A stretch of DNA of 24,784 nt from Lysobacterales bacterium UBA5700 (GTDB lineage Bacteria; Pseudomonadota; Gammaproteobacteria; Xanthomonadales; Xanthomonadaceae). The notes below the pieces were generated by a model. The model saw only the letters and a list, made by a program, of their open reading frames with translations. It was not told where the DNA came from and did not search any database. A program made the position numbers and the translations under genes. The stretch's first letter is position 1, and each line of letters opens with the position of its first letter. The stretch is taken from the NCBI GenBank assembly GCA_002420085.1, contig DIHI01000105.1:632-25415 (forward strand), read 5' to 3'. Shown here piece by piece: positions 16,975 to 24,784 of this stretch.

Positions 16975-18789
16975 TCAGATACGCAGTTCGAGCTTGAGTT
17001 GGCGCAGGCGCCGATCGAAATCCTCGCGGCTCAGGTCACGATAGCGCGTCGGCAGCATGCTGCGCCGCGAGGCTTCCTGGACGGCCAGCATTTCCATGTA
17101 TTCCAGCATGGCGGTGTCCTGGGCCGGCACGTAGTCGTCGATCGCCCGTGCGAACGCTTCCGGCGAGACCGCCGCGCCTTCGCCAGCCAGGGACAGGGCC
17201 AGCAGGCAGACCGCTTCGAGGTCGGCATTGGAATAGCCGACCAGGCGCGCCGAACTGGCGTCCCGGTCGCGCGGCCACTGCACCGCATCGCCCAGGCCGT
17301 AGCGCTTGAACAGTGCGGCCAGCACCGCTTCCACCTGCTCGGCATCGTCGGCGTAGAAGAACGGGATCTTGCGATCGAGGCGTCCGGCGCGCTTGATATC
17401 GACATCGAGCTTGTCGGGCCGGTTGGTCATCATGATGAACAGCACCGTGCCGCGATTGTCCGGGTCGCTCATGAATTCCTTGAGCCGAGCGATGATCCGG
17501 GACGAGGTGCCACCATCGTTCTCACCACCACCGCTACCACCGCCGAAACTGCGATCCCCTTCATCGATGATCAGCACGATTGGCCCGAGTGCCCGGACCA
17601 TCGCCAACACCTTCTCCAGGTTGGCCTCGGTCGAACCGACCCACTTCGAGCGGATGTTCTTGAGGGTCACGGCGGCGATCCCGGACTCCTTGACGAAGCA
17701 CTTGGCGACGAAGGTCTTGCCGGTGCCCATCGGGCCGACGAACAGCAGACCCATCGGCACCCGATTGCGATCGCCGCGTCGGATCGCGGCGGCAATCTGC
17801 ATCAACTCGTCCTTGATGCCCTGATTGCCGCCGACCGCATCCAGGCCGTGGCGGGAATCGACGAATTCGATCAGGCCCTCGCATTCCTTCTCGATGATCT
17901 CGCGCTTGCGGCGATGGACCAGTTCGATCACCGCCGCATAGGGATCGCCGGTCTCGGTTTCGGGCAGCGGCTGGCTCGGGTTGATCAGGTGACGAATCTC
18001 GTCGCTGGCCATGCCCTGGGTGATCGCCGCCAGCTTGCTCGCCCGTGATTCGGCGTCGGCACTGTCGCCGAGCAGCGAGCGGATCAGTTTCAGGCGTTCG
18101 GCCTCGTCGAGGCCGGTCACCGGGCGCGGGGTCAGCAACTGGGCGATCTGCACGGCACGCAGGCCGGCGCTGTGTTCGGCCAGACGTCGCACGTGCTGCG
18201 GGTCGATCGAGGGATCGCAATGGCCGATGACCCGAGCGCGCTGCTCGAAATCGGGCAGCGGAATCTGCACCGCCGCCACCCGCGGATTGGCAACGATCCT
18301 GGGATTCAACTCGACCAGCGACTCGGTCAACAGGAACACCACATTGTCGCGGCTGCCCAGATCACTCGACAGGGACCAGCGGTGCAGCCGGATCGCCGCC
18401 TGCCGATCGGCATGGGTCTGGAAACTGACTTCACCGGGCGGCGCCAGGGTGCCGGCATACGGGATGATCAGCGCGGCACTGCGCCGGGTCATGATCTCCT
18501 GCTCGATCAGGGCCAGCACCTGCTCCGGCGCAGCCTTGGCGGCCAGCGGTTCGGCAGCAGTGCTGGCGCCATGCTTGGCGTAGCGCACACCGTCCGAGGG
18601 GTCGAGGACCAGGATGGTCTGCTTGTTGTCCCTGAGCAGCACGTCGGTGAGGAAATCGATCAGGCCAAACCAGCGCCCGTCATGCAGGATCTCGTCGAAG
18701 ACGTTGTGGTGGAGGACGAACACGGCGGCCTCGCCGCCGAGGTATTTCCGGCGGACCGTCTCGGCCCAGGGCGGCAGCGATTGGCTCAC
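16975..18789 (-). CDS. Double-AAA ATPase (degenerate N-module, active C-module) paired with PspA
   Basis: A 604-residue AAA+ protein. The N-terminal about 245 residues look like a degenerate ATPase module without Walker A ([15 protein letters not shown], later [17 protein letters not shown] and [15 protein letters not shown]), as in Ycf46-type proteins. The C-terminal module is active-looking: Walker A GPMGTGKT with Lys358, Walker B VLIIDEGD with Asp409/Glu410, then [20 protein letters not shown] with the arginine-finger region. A glycine-rich loop [14 protein letters not shown] follows Walker B. By analogy with Vps4 and ESCRT-III it may remodel the PspA polymer encoded just upstream; that is inference. 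The start is set at GTG 18787-18789 because AGGTGG (18795-18800) is 5 nt upstream; an in-frame GTG at 18798 directly abuts the PspA stop. Confidence 0.88.
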   Translation of the reverse strand: MSQSLPPWAETVRRKYLGGEAAVFVLHHNVFDEILHDGRWFGLIDFLTDVLLRDNKQTILVLDPSDGVRYAKHGASTAAEPLAAKAAPEQVLALIEQEIMTRRSAALIIPYAGTLAPPGEVSFQTHADRQAAIRLHRWSLSSDLGSRDNVVFLLTESLVELNPRIVANPRVAAVQIPLPDFEQRARVIGHCDPSIDPQHVRRLAEHSAGLRAVQIAQLLTPRPVTGLDEAERLKLIRSLLGDSADAESRASKLAAITQGMASDEIRHLINPSQPLPETETGDPYAAVIELVHRRKREIIEKECEGLIEFVDSRHGLDAVGGNQGIKDELMQIAAAIRRGDRNRVPMGLLFVGPMGTGKTFVAKCFVKESGIAAVTLKNIRSKWVGSTEANLEKVLAMVRALGPIVLIIDEGDRSFGGGSGGGENDGGTSSRIIARLKEFMSDPDNRGTVLFIMMTNRPDKLDVDIKRAGRLDRKIPFFYADDAEQVEAVLAALFKRYGLGDAVQWPRDRDASSARLVGYSNADLEAVCLLALSLAGEGAAVSPEAFARAIDDYVPAQDTAMLEYMEMLAVQEASRRSMLPTRYRDLSREDFDRRLRQLKLELRI

Positions 18790-18798
18790 CGGGTCCAC

Positions 18799-19515
18799 CT
18801 ACATCTGCCGGCCGGAGCCGCCCTCGGCCTGGGCGGCGGCGCGCTGGCGCTTCAACTGTTCGAGTTGCGCGCGGGCGGTCACCTGACCGGTATCCTGACG
18901 CAGCTTGGTCAGGCGGACGTCGAGATCGGTATCGCGCAGTTCCTTGCCCAGGTTGGCCTCGGCGACGGTGGTCTTGATGTGCTCGCGAACCCGGTCGAGT
19001 GCCTGGACATCGGCCTCGACACTCAGGCCATCCAGTTGCGCCTGGATCTGCAAGCGGGCCTGGGCGCTCTTCATCTGGGCCAGCATGCGATCGCGCTCGG
19101 CCTTGAGCTTGCCGATCTCGCCCTGCACCGCCAACAACGAGCTCTTGGCGTCCTCGGCATCGGCATTGGACTGTTCGGCCTCGGCAGCCAGATCGGCCAG
19201 CTCCTGCTCCAGTGCGCTCTTCTTTTGCAGCAGCACCATGGCCAGGTCATCCTGGTTGGTGGATAGCGCGGTCTCCAGGTCGAGGTTGGTCCGCTCCAGC
19301 GTGTTGCGAGCGGTCTTCACGCGACCATCGATCTCATCGCGCCGACGGATGATCGCGGCGGTCGCCGACTTCAGTCGCGTGTAACGCTCGATCATGCCCC
19401 GGATGGCATTCTCGTAGGCGATTTCCGGGTGGTTCTTCTCGACATCGGCGATCCAGAGCGAGACGAAGCCGCGCCAGAGATTACCGAGGCGGGCGAGTAG
19501 GTTGATGCTGGCCAT
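18799..19515 (-). CDS. PspA/IM30 (ESCRT-III superfamily) protein
   Basis: A 238-residue, almost wholly helical protein of the PspA/Vipp1 family, which assembles on the inner-membrane face and protects or remodels the membrane under stress. The N-terminus has an amphipathic start ([18 protein letters not shown]) and the family segment [14 protein letters not shown]. Then come long charged coiled coils with [33 protein letters not shown] and [15 protein letters not shown]. The canonical E. coli PspA beginning is absent, so this is a side branch of the family. ATG 19513-19515 follows GGAG at about 9 nt. It is separated by 134 bp from the upstream membrane protein and the AAA gene follows directly, so PspA and AAA are coupled. 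Confidence 0.9.
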   Translation of the reverse strand: MASINLLARLGNLWRGFVSLWIADVEKNHPEIAYENAIRGMIERYTRLKSATAAIIRRRDEIDGRVKTARNTLERTNLDLETALSTNQDDLAMVLLQKKSALEQELADLAAEAEQSNADAEDAKSSLLAVQGEIGKLKAERDRMLAQMKSAQARLQIQAQLDGLSVEADVQALDRVREHIKTTVAEANLGKELRDTDLDVRLTKLRQDTGQVTARAQLEQLKRQRAAAQAEGGSGRQM

Positions 19516-19649
19516 GGATGACTCCGTAGTGGTGGTAAGGCCGGGCGCTGCGATCGACGCCCATCAAGAACATCCGCGCTCGCAAGCGCTGGGTCGGGAC
19601 AGACGAACGGCGCTGATCGCAGCGGGTTTCGGTAAGGTCGGGGCGGCAC

Positions 19650-20510
19650 TCATCGGCTGGCGCCTTCTGGCGAGGAGTGCTGGGGCAGGCGCGCCTTGGC
19701 GATCGGCAGGATGCCCTTCAATTCGCTGCCATAGCCGTGTTCGAGTTCCTGTTCGAGACGCAATCGATCGATCGCTTCCTGGAGGCGGGCGCTGCCCTCG
19801 CCCGATGCCGGCAGGGCGACCATGGCGTGATGGATCTCCTCGACCGCGTCCGGCAGGGCCAGCAGGGCCGCTTCGGTCGCCAGCTTGCGGCTGGCCAGAC
19901 GCTGGTGACGAACCAGCACTTCCTCCAGATCGGCGCGGGCGCGCTCCAGACTCGGGCGGTCCGGGGGGTCGCTGCTCAGCCGTCGATCGAGTTCGGCGAT
20001 GCGCGCGGCAATCGCGTTCTCGTTCACGGCGCCCTGGCGCTCGCGCATGCCCAGTTCGGCCAACCACAGGCCGAGGAAATCGACACAGGCATCGTCGAGT
20101 TTTTCCAGGTCGGCGGCGGTGACCCCACTGCGCCGATGCCGGGCCATTTCCCGCAGCGAGGCGATCCGATCACGCAGCCGATCGTAGACCTGCCAGCGCG
20201 GGTCGTCGGCGGCGGAACGTTGATCGATCTCGCGCCGGAGGTGGTCGATGACCCGCTCGCGCCGCCGATCACGGTACTTGCGATCGACCCGCGCGCGAAA
20301 GGTCGGCGAGCCCGGAATGAACAGGGCGGCGATGGCATCGCCGGCAGCGAATGCCAGCATCGGCAGGATCAGACCCGACAGCCCCAGCGGCAGGGCCAGC
20401 AGGCCGCCGAGCGCGAATGCACCCATGCCGAGGTTGATGTTGAGCGGACTGGTCAGCATCTCCCACAGGTAGGAGGGCTGCGCTTCCGGGTCGTGGCCGC
20501 CATGCTCCAT
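19650..20510 (-). CDS. Membrane protein with two helices and coiled-coil tail
   Basis: I do not recognise a named family. The 286-residue protein has two adjoining hydrophobic helices (about 26-47 and 48-66, GAFALGGLLALPLGLSG and LPMLAFAAGDAIAALFIP). These are followed by a basic turn (RARVDRKYRDRRRERVIDHL) and roughly 200 residues of charged helices predicted to form coiled coils. A cytoplasmic tail is likely by the positive-inside rule. It lies 10 bp after the ABC ATPase and ahead of PspA, so it may be the membrane receptor for PspA or part of the transporter. Both are inferences. Confidence 0.75.
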   Translation of the reverse strand: MEHGGHDPEAQPSYLWEMLTSPLNINLGMGAFALGGLLALPLGLSGLILPMLAFAAGDAIAALFIPGSPTFRARVDRKYRDRRRERVIDHLRREIDQRSAADDPRWQVYDRLRDRIASLREMARHRRSGVTAADLEKLDDACVDFLGLWLAELGMRERQGAVNENAIAARIAELDRRLSSDPPDRPSLERARADLEEVLVRHQRLASRKLATEAALLALPDAVEEIHHAMVALPASGEGSARLQEAIDRLRLEQELEHGYGSELKGILPIAKARLPQHSSPEGASR

Positions 20511-20520
20511 CGAATGGGCC

Positions 20521-21417
20521 TCAGATGGTCACCGACAGAGTGCCACGTCCGGCGCTGCGATTGTGCAACTGGTCGAGGATGCGTTCTTCCATCGCCACCG
20601 CCTCACTCGAACGCTGCCAGGCCGAGGAGCGCGGGCGCGGCTCGACGATCCGGAAATCGTCGGCGATCCGGGCCGGCTGGGTCGACAGCACCACCACGCG
20701 ATCGCCCAGCATCAGGGCTTCGGTCACGTCATGGGTGACGAACACGATCAGGCAGGGATTGTTGCGATGCAGGGTATGGAGCAGGGTCTGCATGTCGCCA
20801 CGGGTCTGGGCATCGAGGGCGCCGAACGGCTCGTCCATCAGCAGGATGCGCGGTTGCAGAACCAGGGCACGGGCCAGGGCCACCCGCTGGTTCTGACCGC
20901 CGGAAAGCTGGGCCGGCCGATGCCGACGATGTCCGCCCAGGCCGACCGCCTCCAGCATGGCATCGACCCGCTGCTCGGCCTCGGCACGCGGCACCTTGTC
21001 GCGCCAGTGGCGCAGCCGGAACGGGAAGGCGACATTGTCGCGGACGCTCAGGTCGGGTCGGTTGGCATAGCGTTGAAACACCATCACGGCGTCATCGTGG
21101 GCGCCATCGCAGGCAACGCCATCGATCGACACCTGACCGGAGGTCGGCGAGCGAATGCCGATCGGACGAACGCCGCCCATCATGTGCAACAGGGTCGATT
21201 TGCCGCAACCGGATGGGCCGAGCAGCATGACGATTTCCGGTCGATCCAGGCTCAGGCTGATGCCATCGATCACCCGCAGGGATCCACCGCCATGCACCGG
21301 GAACTCCTGCACGATGTCGCGCAGTTCGATGCTGACCGGCTTACGGGAGACGACGTCGGTCACGACCGGGGCAGCACCGGCATCGGCACGGTCGATCTGG
21401 CTGGCTTCGCTGTTCAT
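20521..21417 (-). CDS. ABC transporter ATP-binding protein (nitrate/sulfonate/taurine type)
   Basis: A 298-residue ABC ATPase with all motifs: Walker A GPSGCGKST, Q-loop MVFQRYANRPDLSVRDNV, signature LSGGQNQRVALARAL, Walker B ILLMDEPFGALD and H-loop FVTHDVTEALML. The pattern matches ATPases of the SsuB/TauB/NrtD group, which energise uptake with a six-helix permease and a periplasmic binding protein. An N-terminal extension of about 30 polar residues precedes the conserved fold; a shorter start is possible because no strong ribosome site precedes the ATG at 21417. It follows the permease by 109 bp and precedes the coiled-coil membrane protein by 10 bp. Confidence 0.95.
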   Translation of the reverse strand: MNSEASQIDRADAGAAPVVTDVVSRKPVSIELRDIVQEFPVHGGGSLRVIDGISLSLDRPEIVMLLGPSGCGKSTLLHMMGGVRPIGIRSPTSGQVSIDGVACDGAHDDAVMVFQRYANRPDLSVRDNVAFPFRLRHWRDKVPRAEAEQRVDAMLEAVGLGGHRRHRPAQLSGGQNQRVALARALVLQPRILLMDEPFGALDAQTRGDMQTLLHTLHRNNPCLIVFVTHDVTEALMLGDRVVVLSTQPARIADDFRIVEPRPRSSAWQRSSEAVAMEERILDQLHNRSAGRGTLSVTI

Positions 21418-21526
21418 GGCGTGTCCCCGTGCCTGCCCCGATCACTATCGGACCCGAGGCAAGCGTCGAATCGCTGCACATGGGCGACCCCGGTTGCCAA
21501 TGCCCTGCCCTGGCAGTGTCCCCGAC

Positions 21527-22327
21527 TCATTGCGCGGTCTCCCATGGATACATCCGTTTCTTGAAATAGCGCATCGACTGGTAAGTGATCAGGGCCAGGG
21601 CGATGATCACGATGATGCCGGCGAACACCTGGTCCATGGCCGAGAACCGCCGGGCGTTCTGGATGAGCTGGCCGAGCCCCTCGCGGGCGTTGACGTATTC
21701 GGCCACCGTGATATAGGTCCACATCACCGACACCGCAACGATGACCGCATCGGCGATGCGCGGCATGGCCATCGGCAGCACGGCGTGGCGGACCGCTTCC
21801 CAATGGCTGGCGCCGAGATCGCGAGCGCTGATCCAGTACGCCTGCGGGACCGCCTGGATGGCATCACGCACCATCGGAATCAGGAACACCACCGCACCGA
21901 CGAACAGGAACAGCACCTTCATCCACTCACCGATGCCGAACCACATCACCATGATCGGCAGCAAGGCCACCACCGGTGCCGAGCGGAACGGATCGATCAG
22001 GGGCGAAAGCGCGGCATTGACCCGGGTCGAGGCACCCATCAGCACCCCGATCGGGATGCCGATGGCGACCACCAGCATGCCGGCCGCGATCACCCGTCCG
22101 ATCGACCAGGCGGTCGCGGTCAGCAACAGCGATCGACCCTGGTCGCCGTCCCAGGCCAGATAGGACAGGGCACCGACCACCTGCCAGGGTGCTGGCAGAC
22201 GATTCGGACTGACCAGGCCGAGCCCGGCAATCAGCGCCCACACCACCAGCACGGCAACCACGGCGCCGATGCCGAGTTGCTTGCGGGTCAGTTGCGGCAA
22301 GGGTTCGTAAGGGTTCCAGATCGACAT
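21527..22327 (-). CDS. ABC transporter permease (SsuC/TauC type)
   Basis: A 266-residue inner-membrane permease with about six hydrophobic helices. These include GAVVAVLVVWALIAGLGLV near the start, SIGRVIAAGMLVVAIGIPIG, SAPVVALLPIMVMWFGIG and the last VFAGIIVIIALALITYQ. The cytoplasmic coupling loop is DLGASHWEAVRHAVLPMAMP, the EAA motif that docks to the ATPase. The start is set at ATG 22325-22327 (MSIWNPYEPLPQL), which gives the usual short cytoplasmic N-terminus; 19 further in-frame codons upstream look unrelated. Together with the ATPase and the fused binding protein it makes a full importer-type ABC system, though the ligand is unknown. Confidence 0.93.
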   Translation of the reverse strand: MSIWNPYEPLPQLTRKQLGIGAVVAVLVVWALIAGLGLVSPNRLPAPWQVVGALSYLAWDGDQGRSLLLTATAWSIGRVIAAGMLVVAIGIPIGVLMGASTRVNAALSPLIDPFRSAPVVALLPIMVMWFGIGEWMKVLFLFVGAVVFLIPMVRDAIQAVPQAYWISARDLGASHWEAVRHAVLPMAMPRIADAVIVAVSVMWTYITVAEYVNAREGLGQLIQNARRFSAMDQVFAGIIVIIALALITYQSMRYFKKRMYPWETAQ

Positions 22328-22379
22328 CGGGATGAAGTCCGTGCAGTGGCGAGAAGGCAGTGCGCGATCGTCCTGACAG

Positions 22380-22404
22380 CACATCCGGTGCAGGCCCGGA
22401 TGTG
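22380..22404 (-). repeat. Intercistronic hairpin between binding protein and permease
   Basis: CACATCCG (22380-22387) pairs perfectly with CGGATGTG (22397-22404) around a 9-nt loop. No T-run follows. It is one of three dyads in this 141-bp gap and probably folds in the mRNA. Confidence 0.65.
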
Positions 22405-22459
22405 CGTTCGAGGCACACGAAAGGCGGCGCTGCCAAGGCCATCCGTGGCCATGGTCGGT

Positions 22460-22473
22460 GCTGACCGGTCAGC
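22460..22473 (-). repeat. 14-bp perfect palindrome over the binding-protein stop codon
   Basis: GCTGACCGGTCAGC reads the same on both strands and includes the TGA (22469-22471) of the SBP-OmpA gene. A second small stem, GGCCA/TGGCC with loop TCCG, lies next to it at 22437-22450. Confidence 0.8.
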
Positions 22474-24169
22474 GGGTCAACACCGCCACACGGGTGGTGC
22501 GATTGGCGGCGCGGCATTCGTCGAGACTCATGCCTTCGGCCTGCGGCTTGCGTTCGTCGCACAATGGCCGATCCGGGCCGAAGCCCTGGACGCGAAAGCG
22601 TGCCCGGTCGAACTCCCACTGATTGACCAGGTAATCGACCACGGCCTGAGCGCGTGCCTGGGACAGACGCATGTTCAGTTCCCGAGCGCCGGTCGAATCG
22701 GTATTGCCGGACACCTCGAAGTAGGCCGAGCCGTTGTTCTCGATGAACGGAACCATCTCCTCGTCGATGGTGCGCTGGGCGCGACGATTGAGCTCCGACG
22801 AGCCAACCGCAAAGCCGACCGTCACCGGCTTGGTCACGGTTGCCTCGCGCTGGGCGACCTGTTCACGCTCGCGCTCGCTGAAGGTGAACTCCGGACGCGC
22901 GGCGGCCTGCATCGCGGCGCCATGCTCGCTCAGCAGCCGACGCACGAACCGGTAGTCGAAGGAGTCCTGCGGATTGATCACTGGCGAGTTGGGATTGGCC
23001 AGGGCACCGGCCGCGCGGTAGATGCCATCGAAACGGCGGTAGACACGCTCGTAATGATTGGTGCCGCCGGCCAGCCCGAGGATCCGGGCATTGTCTTCCA
23101 GGTTGGTCCAGACGATGTTGTCGAACAGGGTCTTGACGAAACCCCGGCCCTGATCCTGGGCGAGCAGGGCGAAGAATTCCTTGGTCCGCACCAGGGCATC
23201 GACGGCCTCGTCGGGATTGCTGCGGGCAGCATCGACGCCCTCCAGCCAGCCCGCCACGAACGCCTGGAAGGCCGCCTCGTTGGCCGGATCGTCGAGCAAC
23301 CGCTTGTCGCAGACGATCACGTCGTAGATCAGGTTGGTCGCCGTGCGGGTGGAATAGATCACCTGGGCGCCGGGGATGTTCTTGAGCGCCAGCGACAGGT
23401 CCGGATCCCACAGTGCGGCGGCATCGACATTGCCGGATTCCAGTGCGGCACGGACACCAGCGGTGCCCTCCTCGACATTGATGTAGACGAACCGGACCGA
23501 TTGGCGGGCACGCGCCGACAGACTGGAATTCTCAAGGGCATCGATGGTCATGCCGTCGGACGGGGTGAACTGGAGCAGGGCGACCGTGCGGCCGGCCAGA
23601 TCCTCGACCCGCTTGATCGCCGGATCGCGGGCGATGATGGCGTCGGCGCCCTGGGTGTTGTCGACGATCATGATGGCACGCGCGTCGAGCCCGGCATTGC
23701 GCAGGTTCGGCTGCTCCTGCGCCCAGAAATCCGAAGTCCGCCAGGCACAGTGTGCGGTACCGGACTCGAAGATGGTGGTCAGGGTCGGGATATCGTCCTG
23801 GATCACCAACTCGACCTGCACGCCCTTGCGCTCGAAGATCGAGCCGGACTGGGTGGACAGCGCCTTGCCGTTGGCGACGATCGCCGGGGCATAGCCGTGG
23901 AAGCTGACCAGGCTGACCTTGAGCGGATTGCCGGACGAGCCGAGCGGGCCGCTCGGGCCACGAGTGCCGAGCAGGCCGCCAAGACCGCCACTGCCTGGGC
24001 TGGTGGTGGTCGGGGCGGGCGACCCGGCTGAGGATGTGCTCGATCCGGCCGAGTCGCTGGCCTTCGGCTGGAGCAGTTCCTGCAGACCGAGATGCCAGGC
24101 AGCGGCTGCGGTGCCGCCGAGAATGGCGATGGTGAGCAGGCCCTTGGCGAGGGGGGTGAGCTTGGCCAT
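22469..24169 (-). CDS. Membrane-anchored substrate-binding protein fused to an OmpA domain
   Basis: A 566-residue fusion. Residues 9-28 form an uncleaved-looking membrane anchor. Residues 37-80 are a Ser/Gly/Pro linker. About 82-430 are an NMT1/SsuA-like ligand-binding fold (HGYAPAIVANGKAL, DLAGRTVALLQFTPSDGM, ALESGNVDAAALWDP). About 444-566 are an OmpA-like peptidoglycan-binding domain with Asp491 (SGNTDSTG) and Arg506 (LSQARAQAV), the pair that holds diaminopimelate in OmpA, here also 15 residues apart. It would stretch from the inner membrane to the cell wall in the periplasm and present a ligand to the following permease or sense it. AGGAG lies 8 nt before the ATG. The ligand is unknown. 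Confidence 0.92.
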   Translation of the reverse strand: MAKLTPLAKGLLTIAILGGTAAAAWHLGLQELLQPKASDSAGSSTSSAGSPAPTTTSPGSGGLGGLLGTRGPSGPLGSSGNPLKVSLVSFHGYAPAIVANGKALSTQSGSIFERKGVQVELVIQDDIPTLTTIFESGTAHCAWRTSDFWAQEQPNLRNAGLDARAIMIVDNTQGADAIIARDPAIKRVEDLAGRTVALLQFTPSDGMTIDALENSSLSARARQSVRFVYINVEEGTAGVRAALESGNVDAAALWDPDLSLALKNIPGAQVIYSTRTATNLIYDVIVCDKRLLDDPANEAAFQAFVAGWLEGVDAARSNPDEAVDALVRTKEFFALLAQDQGRGFVKTLFDNIVWTNLEDNARILGLAGGTNHYERVYRRFDGIYRAAGALANPNSPVINPQDSFDYRFVRRLLSEHGAAMQAAARPEFTFSEREREQVAQREATVTKPVTVGFAVGSSELNRRAQRTIDEEMVPFIENNGSAYFEVSGNTDSTGARELNMRLSQARAQAVVDYLVNQWEFDRARFRVQGFGPDRPLCDERKPQAEGMSLDECRAANRTTRVAVLTR

Positions 24170-24187
24170 GGCGGCTCCTGTTTGCGG

Positions 24188-24784
24188 TCAGGGTGAGTCG
24201 GAAGGATGCGGTGGGGCGGACGATGGCCCGGCCTGCGGGCTCGGCTGAAAAATCTCGGCGATCCGTTTCAGTCGCGCGATCTCGCCGTCGATGCGGACAC
24301 TCTCACGGGTGCAGGCGTCCTTGCGCGCCCGGGCAGCGGACTCGATATCGGCCTTGTCCTGGGCAGCACGCGCCACTTCGCGCTCCAGCAGCCCTTCGAG
24401 ATCGGCGATCTGCTGGCGAATGCGGGCAACCGCGTCCTGCTGGCGCTGTTCACGCTGTTCGACCATGGCACGCGCCTGTTCGAGCGCTTCGCGGGTTCGG
24501 GCTTCGATTTCGGATCGGGCGGCTTCCAGGATGCGCACCTTGCGTTCGCCATCGAGCAGGGAGTCCTCGACCGCCCAGGTATCGTCGGCGGCATCCAGGG
24601 CCAGCACCGCAGTCTTGCGGGCCGCCGGCTCCAGGGCCGCCAGACCGTCGAGCACGCGCAGCAGTCGCTCGGCCGGAAATGGCGAGGCCGGCAGTTCGGC
24701 TTCGGCGTAGATTTCCTCGAACGGGCGCTGCTCGAAGCTCGCGCGGCCATCGAGCACGACCGATCCATCAGGGTCGGAACCACC
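24188..24784 (-). CDS. Coiled-coil protein, 5' end beyond the window
   Basis: The open frame runs off the right edge without a start that must be used, so at least 198 residues of the C-terminal part are seen; a GTG at 24757 lies inside it. The first part (SVVLDGRASFEQRPFEEIYA to LALDAADDTWAVED) looks globular. The next about 100 residues are a long charged coiled coil (EIEARTREALEQARAMVEQR, IRQQIADLEGLLEREVARAA), and the end is a Pro/Ser-rich tail. I do not recognise the family. It ends 18 bp before the SBP-OmpA start, so it belongs to the same operon, and its coiled coil suggests a partner for PspA or for the membrane coiled-coil protein. Confidence 0.7.
   Translation of the reverse strand, partial: GGSDPDGSVVLDGRASFEQRPFEEIYAEAELPASPFPAERLLRVLDGLAALEPAARKTAVLALDAADDTWAVEDSLLDGERKVRILEAARSEIEARTREALEQARAMVEQREQRQQDAVARIRQQIADLEGLLEREVARAAQDKADIESAARARKDACTRESVRIDGEIARLKRIAEIFQPSPQAGPSSAPPHPSDSP

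Noticed and set aside
19564..19653. A 29-codon frame starting with an ATGA overlap at the end of the 286-residue membrane protein
   Set aside because: The overlap is suggestive, but the peptide has no hydrophobic or conserved pattern and no ribosome site, so I do not call it a gene.
21418..21526. Terminator in the permease-ATPase gap
   Set aside because: Only a short TGCCA/TGGCA stem and a repeated GTGTCCCCG word are seen, without a T-run.
21155..24031. Plus-strand frame of 958 codons opposite the ABC and SBP-OmpA genes
   Set aside because: It is His/Asp/Arg-rich antisense of three clear genes and spans their gaps. Length alone is not evidence at this GC content.

Overview
This is a GC-rich proteobacterial chromosome segment, most likely gammaproteobacterial and probably Xanthomonadales/Lysobacterales-like. 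Three things point there. The left half keeps the order ychF-pth-rplY-prs-tRNA-Gln-lolB-TPR, divergent from hemA-prfA, as known from Pseudomonas and Xanthomonas. A tRNA-Tyr-tRNA-Gly-tRNA-Thr-tuf operon lies beside it. G-rich heptad repeats of the GGGNNTC type, which I recall from xanthomonad intergenic DNA, occur between genes. No rRNA, CRISPR array or intact insertion sequence is visible.

Left block (1-7100, minus strand): the start of tuf behind three tRNA genes with a good sigma-70 promoter; then ychF, pth, rplY, prs, tRNA-Gln, lolB and a TPR lipoprotein-neighbour gene. ispE, usually found between lolB and prs, is not here. Middle block (7166-13198, plus strand): hemA, prfA and an O-GlcNAc-transferase-like TPR protein are chained by 4-nt start/stop overlaps, then moaB, a 355-bp gene-free gap, and a polyphosphate kinase 2.

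Right block (13173 to the window end, minus strand) is the accessory part. Reading in the direction of transcription from the right edge, the genes are: a coiled-coil protein cut by the edge; a membrane-anchored substrate-binding protein fused to an OmpA peptidoglycan-binding domain; an ABC permease; an ABC ATPase; a two-helix membrane protein with a long coiled-coil tail; a PspA/IM30 (ESCRT-III superfamily) protein; a double-AAA ATPase with one degenerate and one active module; and a TerB-like protein. After a 128-bp gap come a LodA-like protein (cysteine tryptophylquinone amino-acid oxidase family) and its LodB-like flavoprotein maturation partner.

The most interesting inference is that the eight-gene set from the right edge down to 16500 is one envelope system. 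A ligand-binding protein tied to the cell wall and an ABC transporter would act at the inner membrane, and a PspA/AAA pair analogous to ESCRT-III/Vps4 would remodel that membrane. The co-directional spacing and the domain content are seen directly; the joint function is inferred. The LodA/LodB pair next to it is a separate, probably secreted or maturation-dependent quinone-cofactor oxidase.
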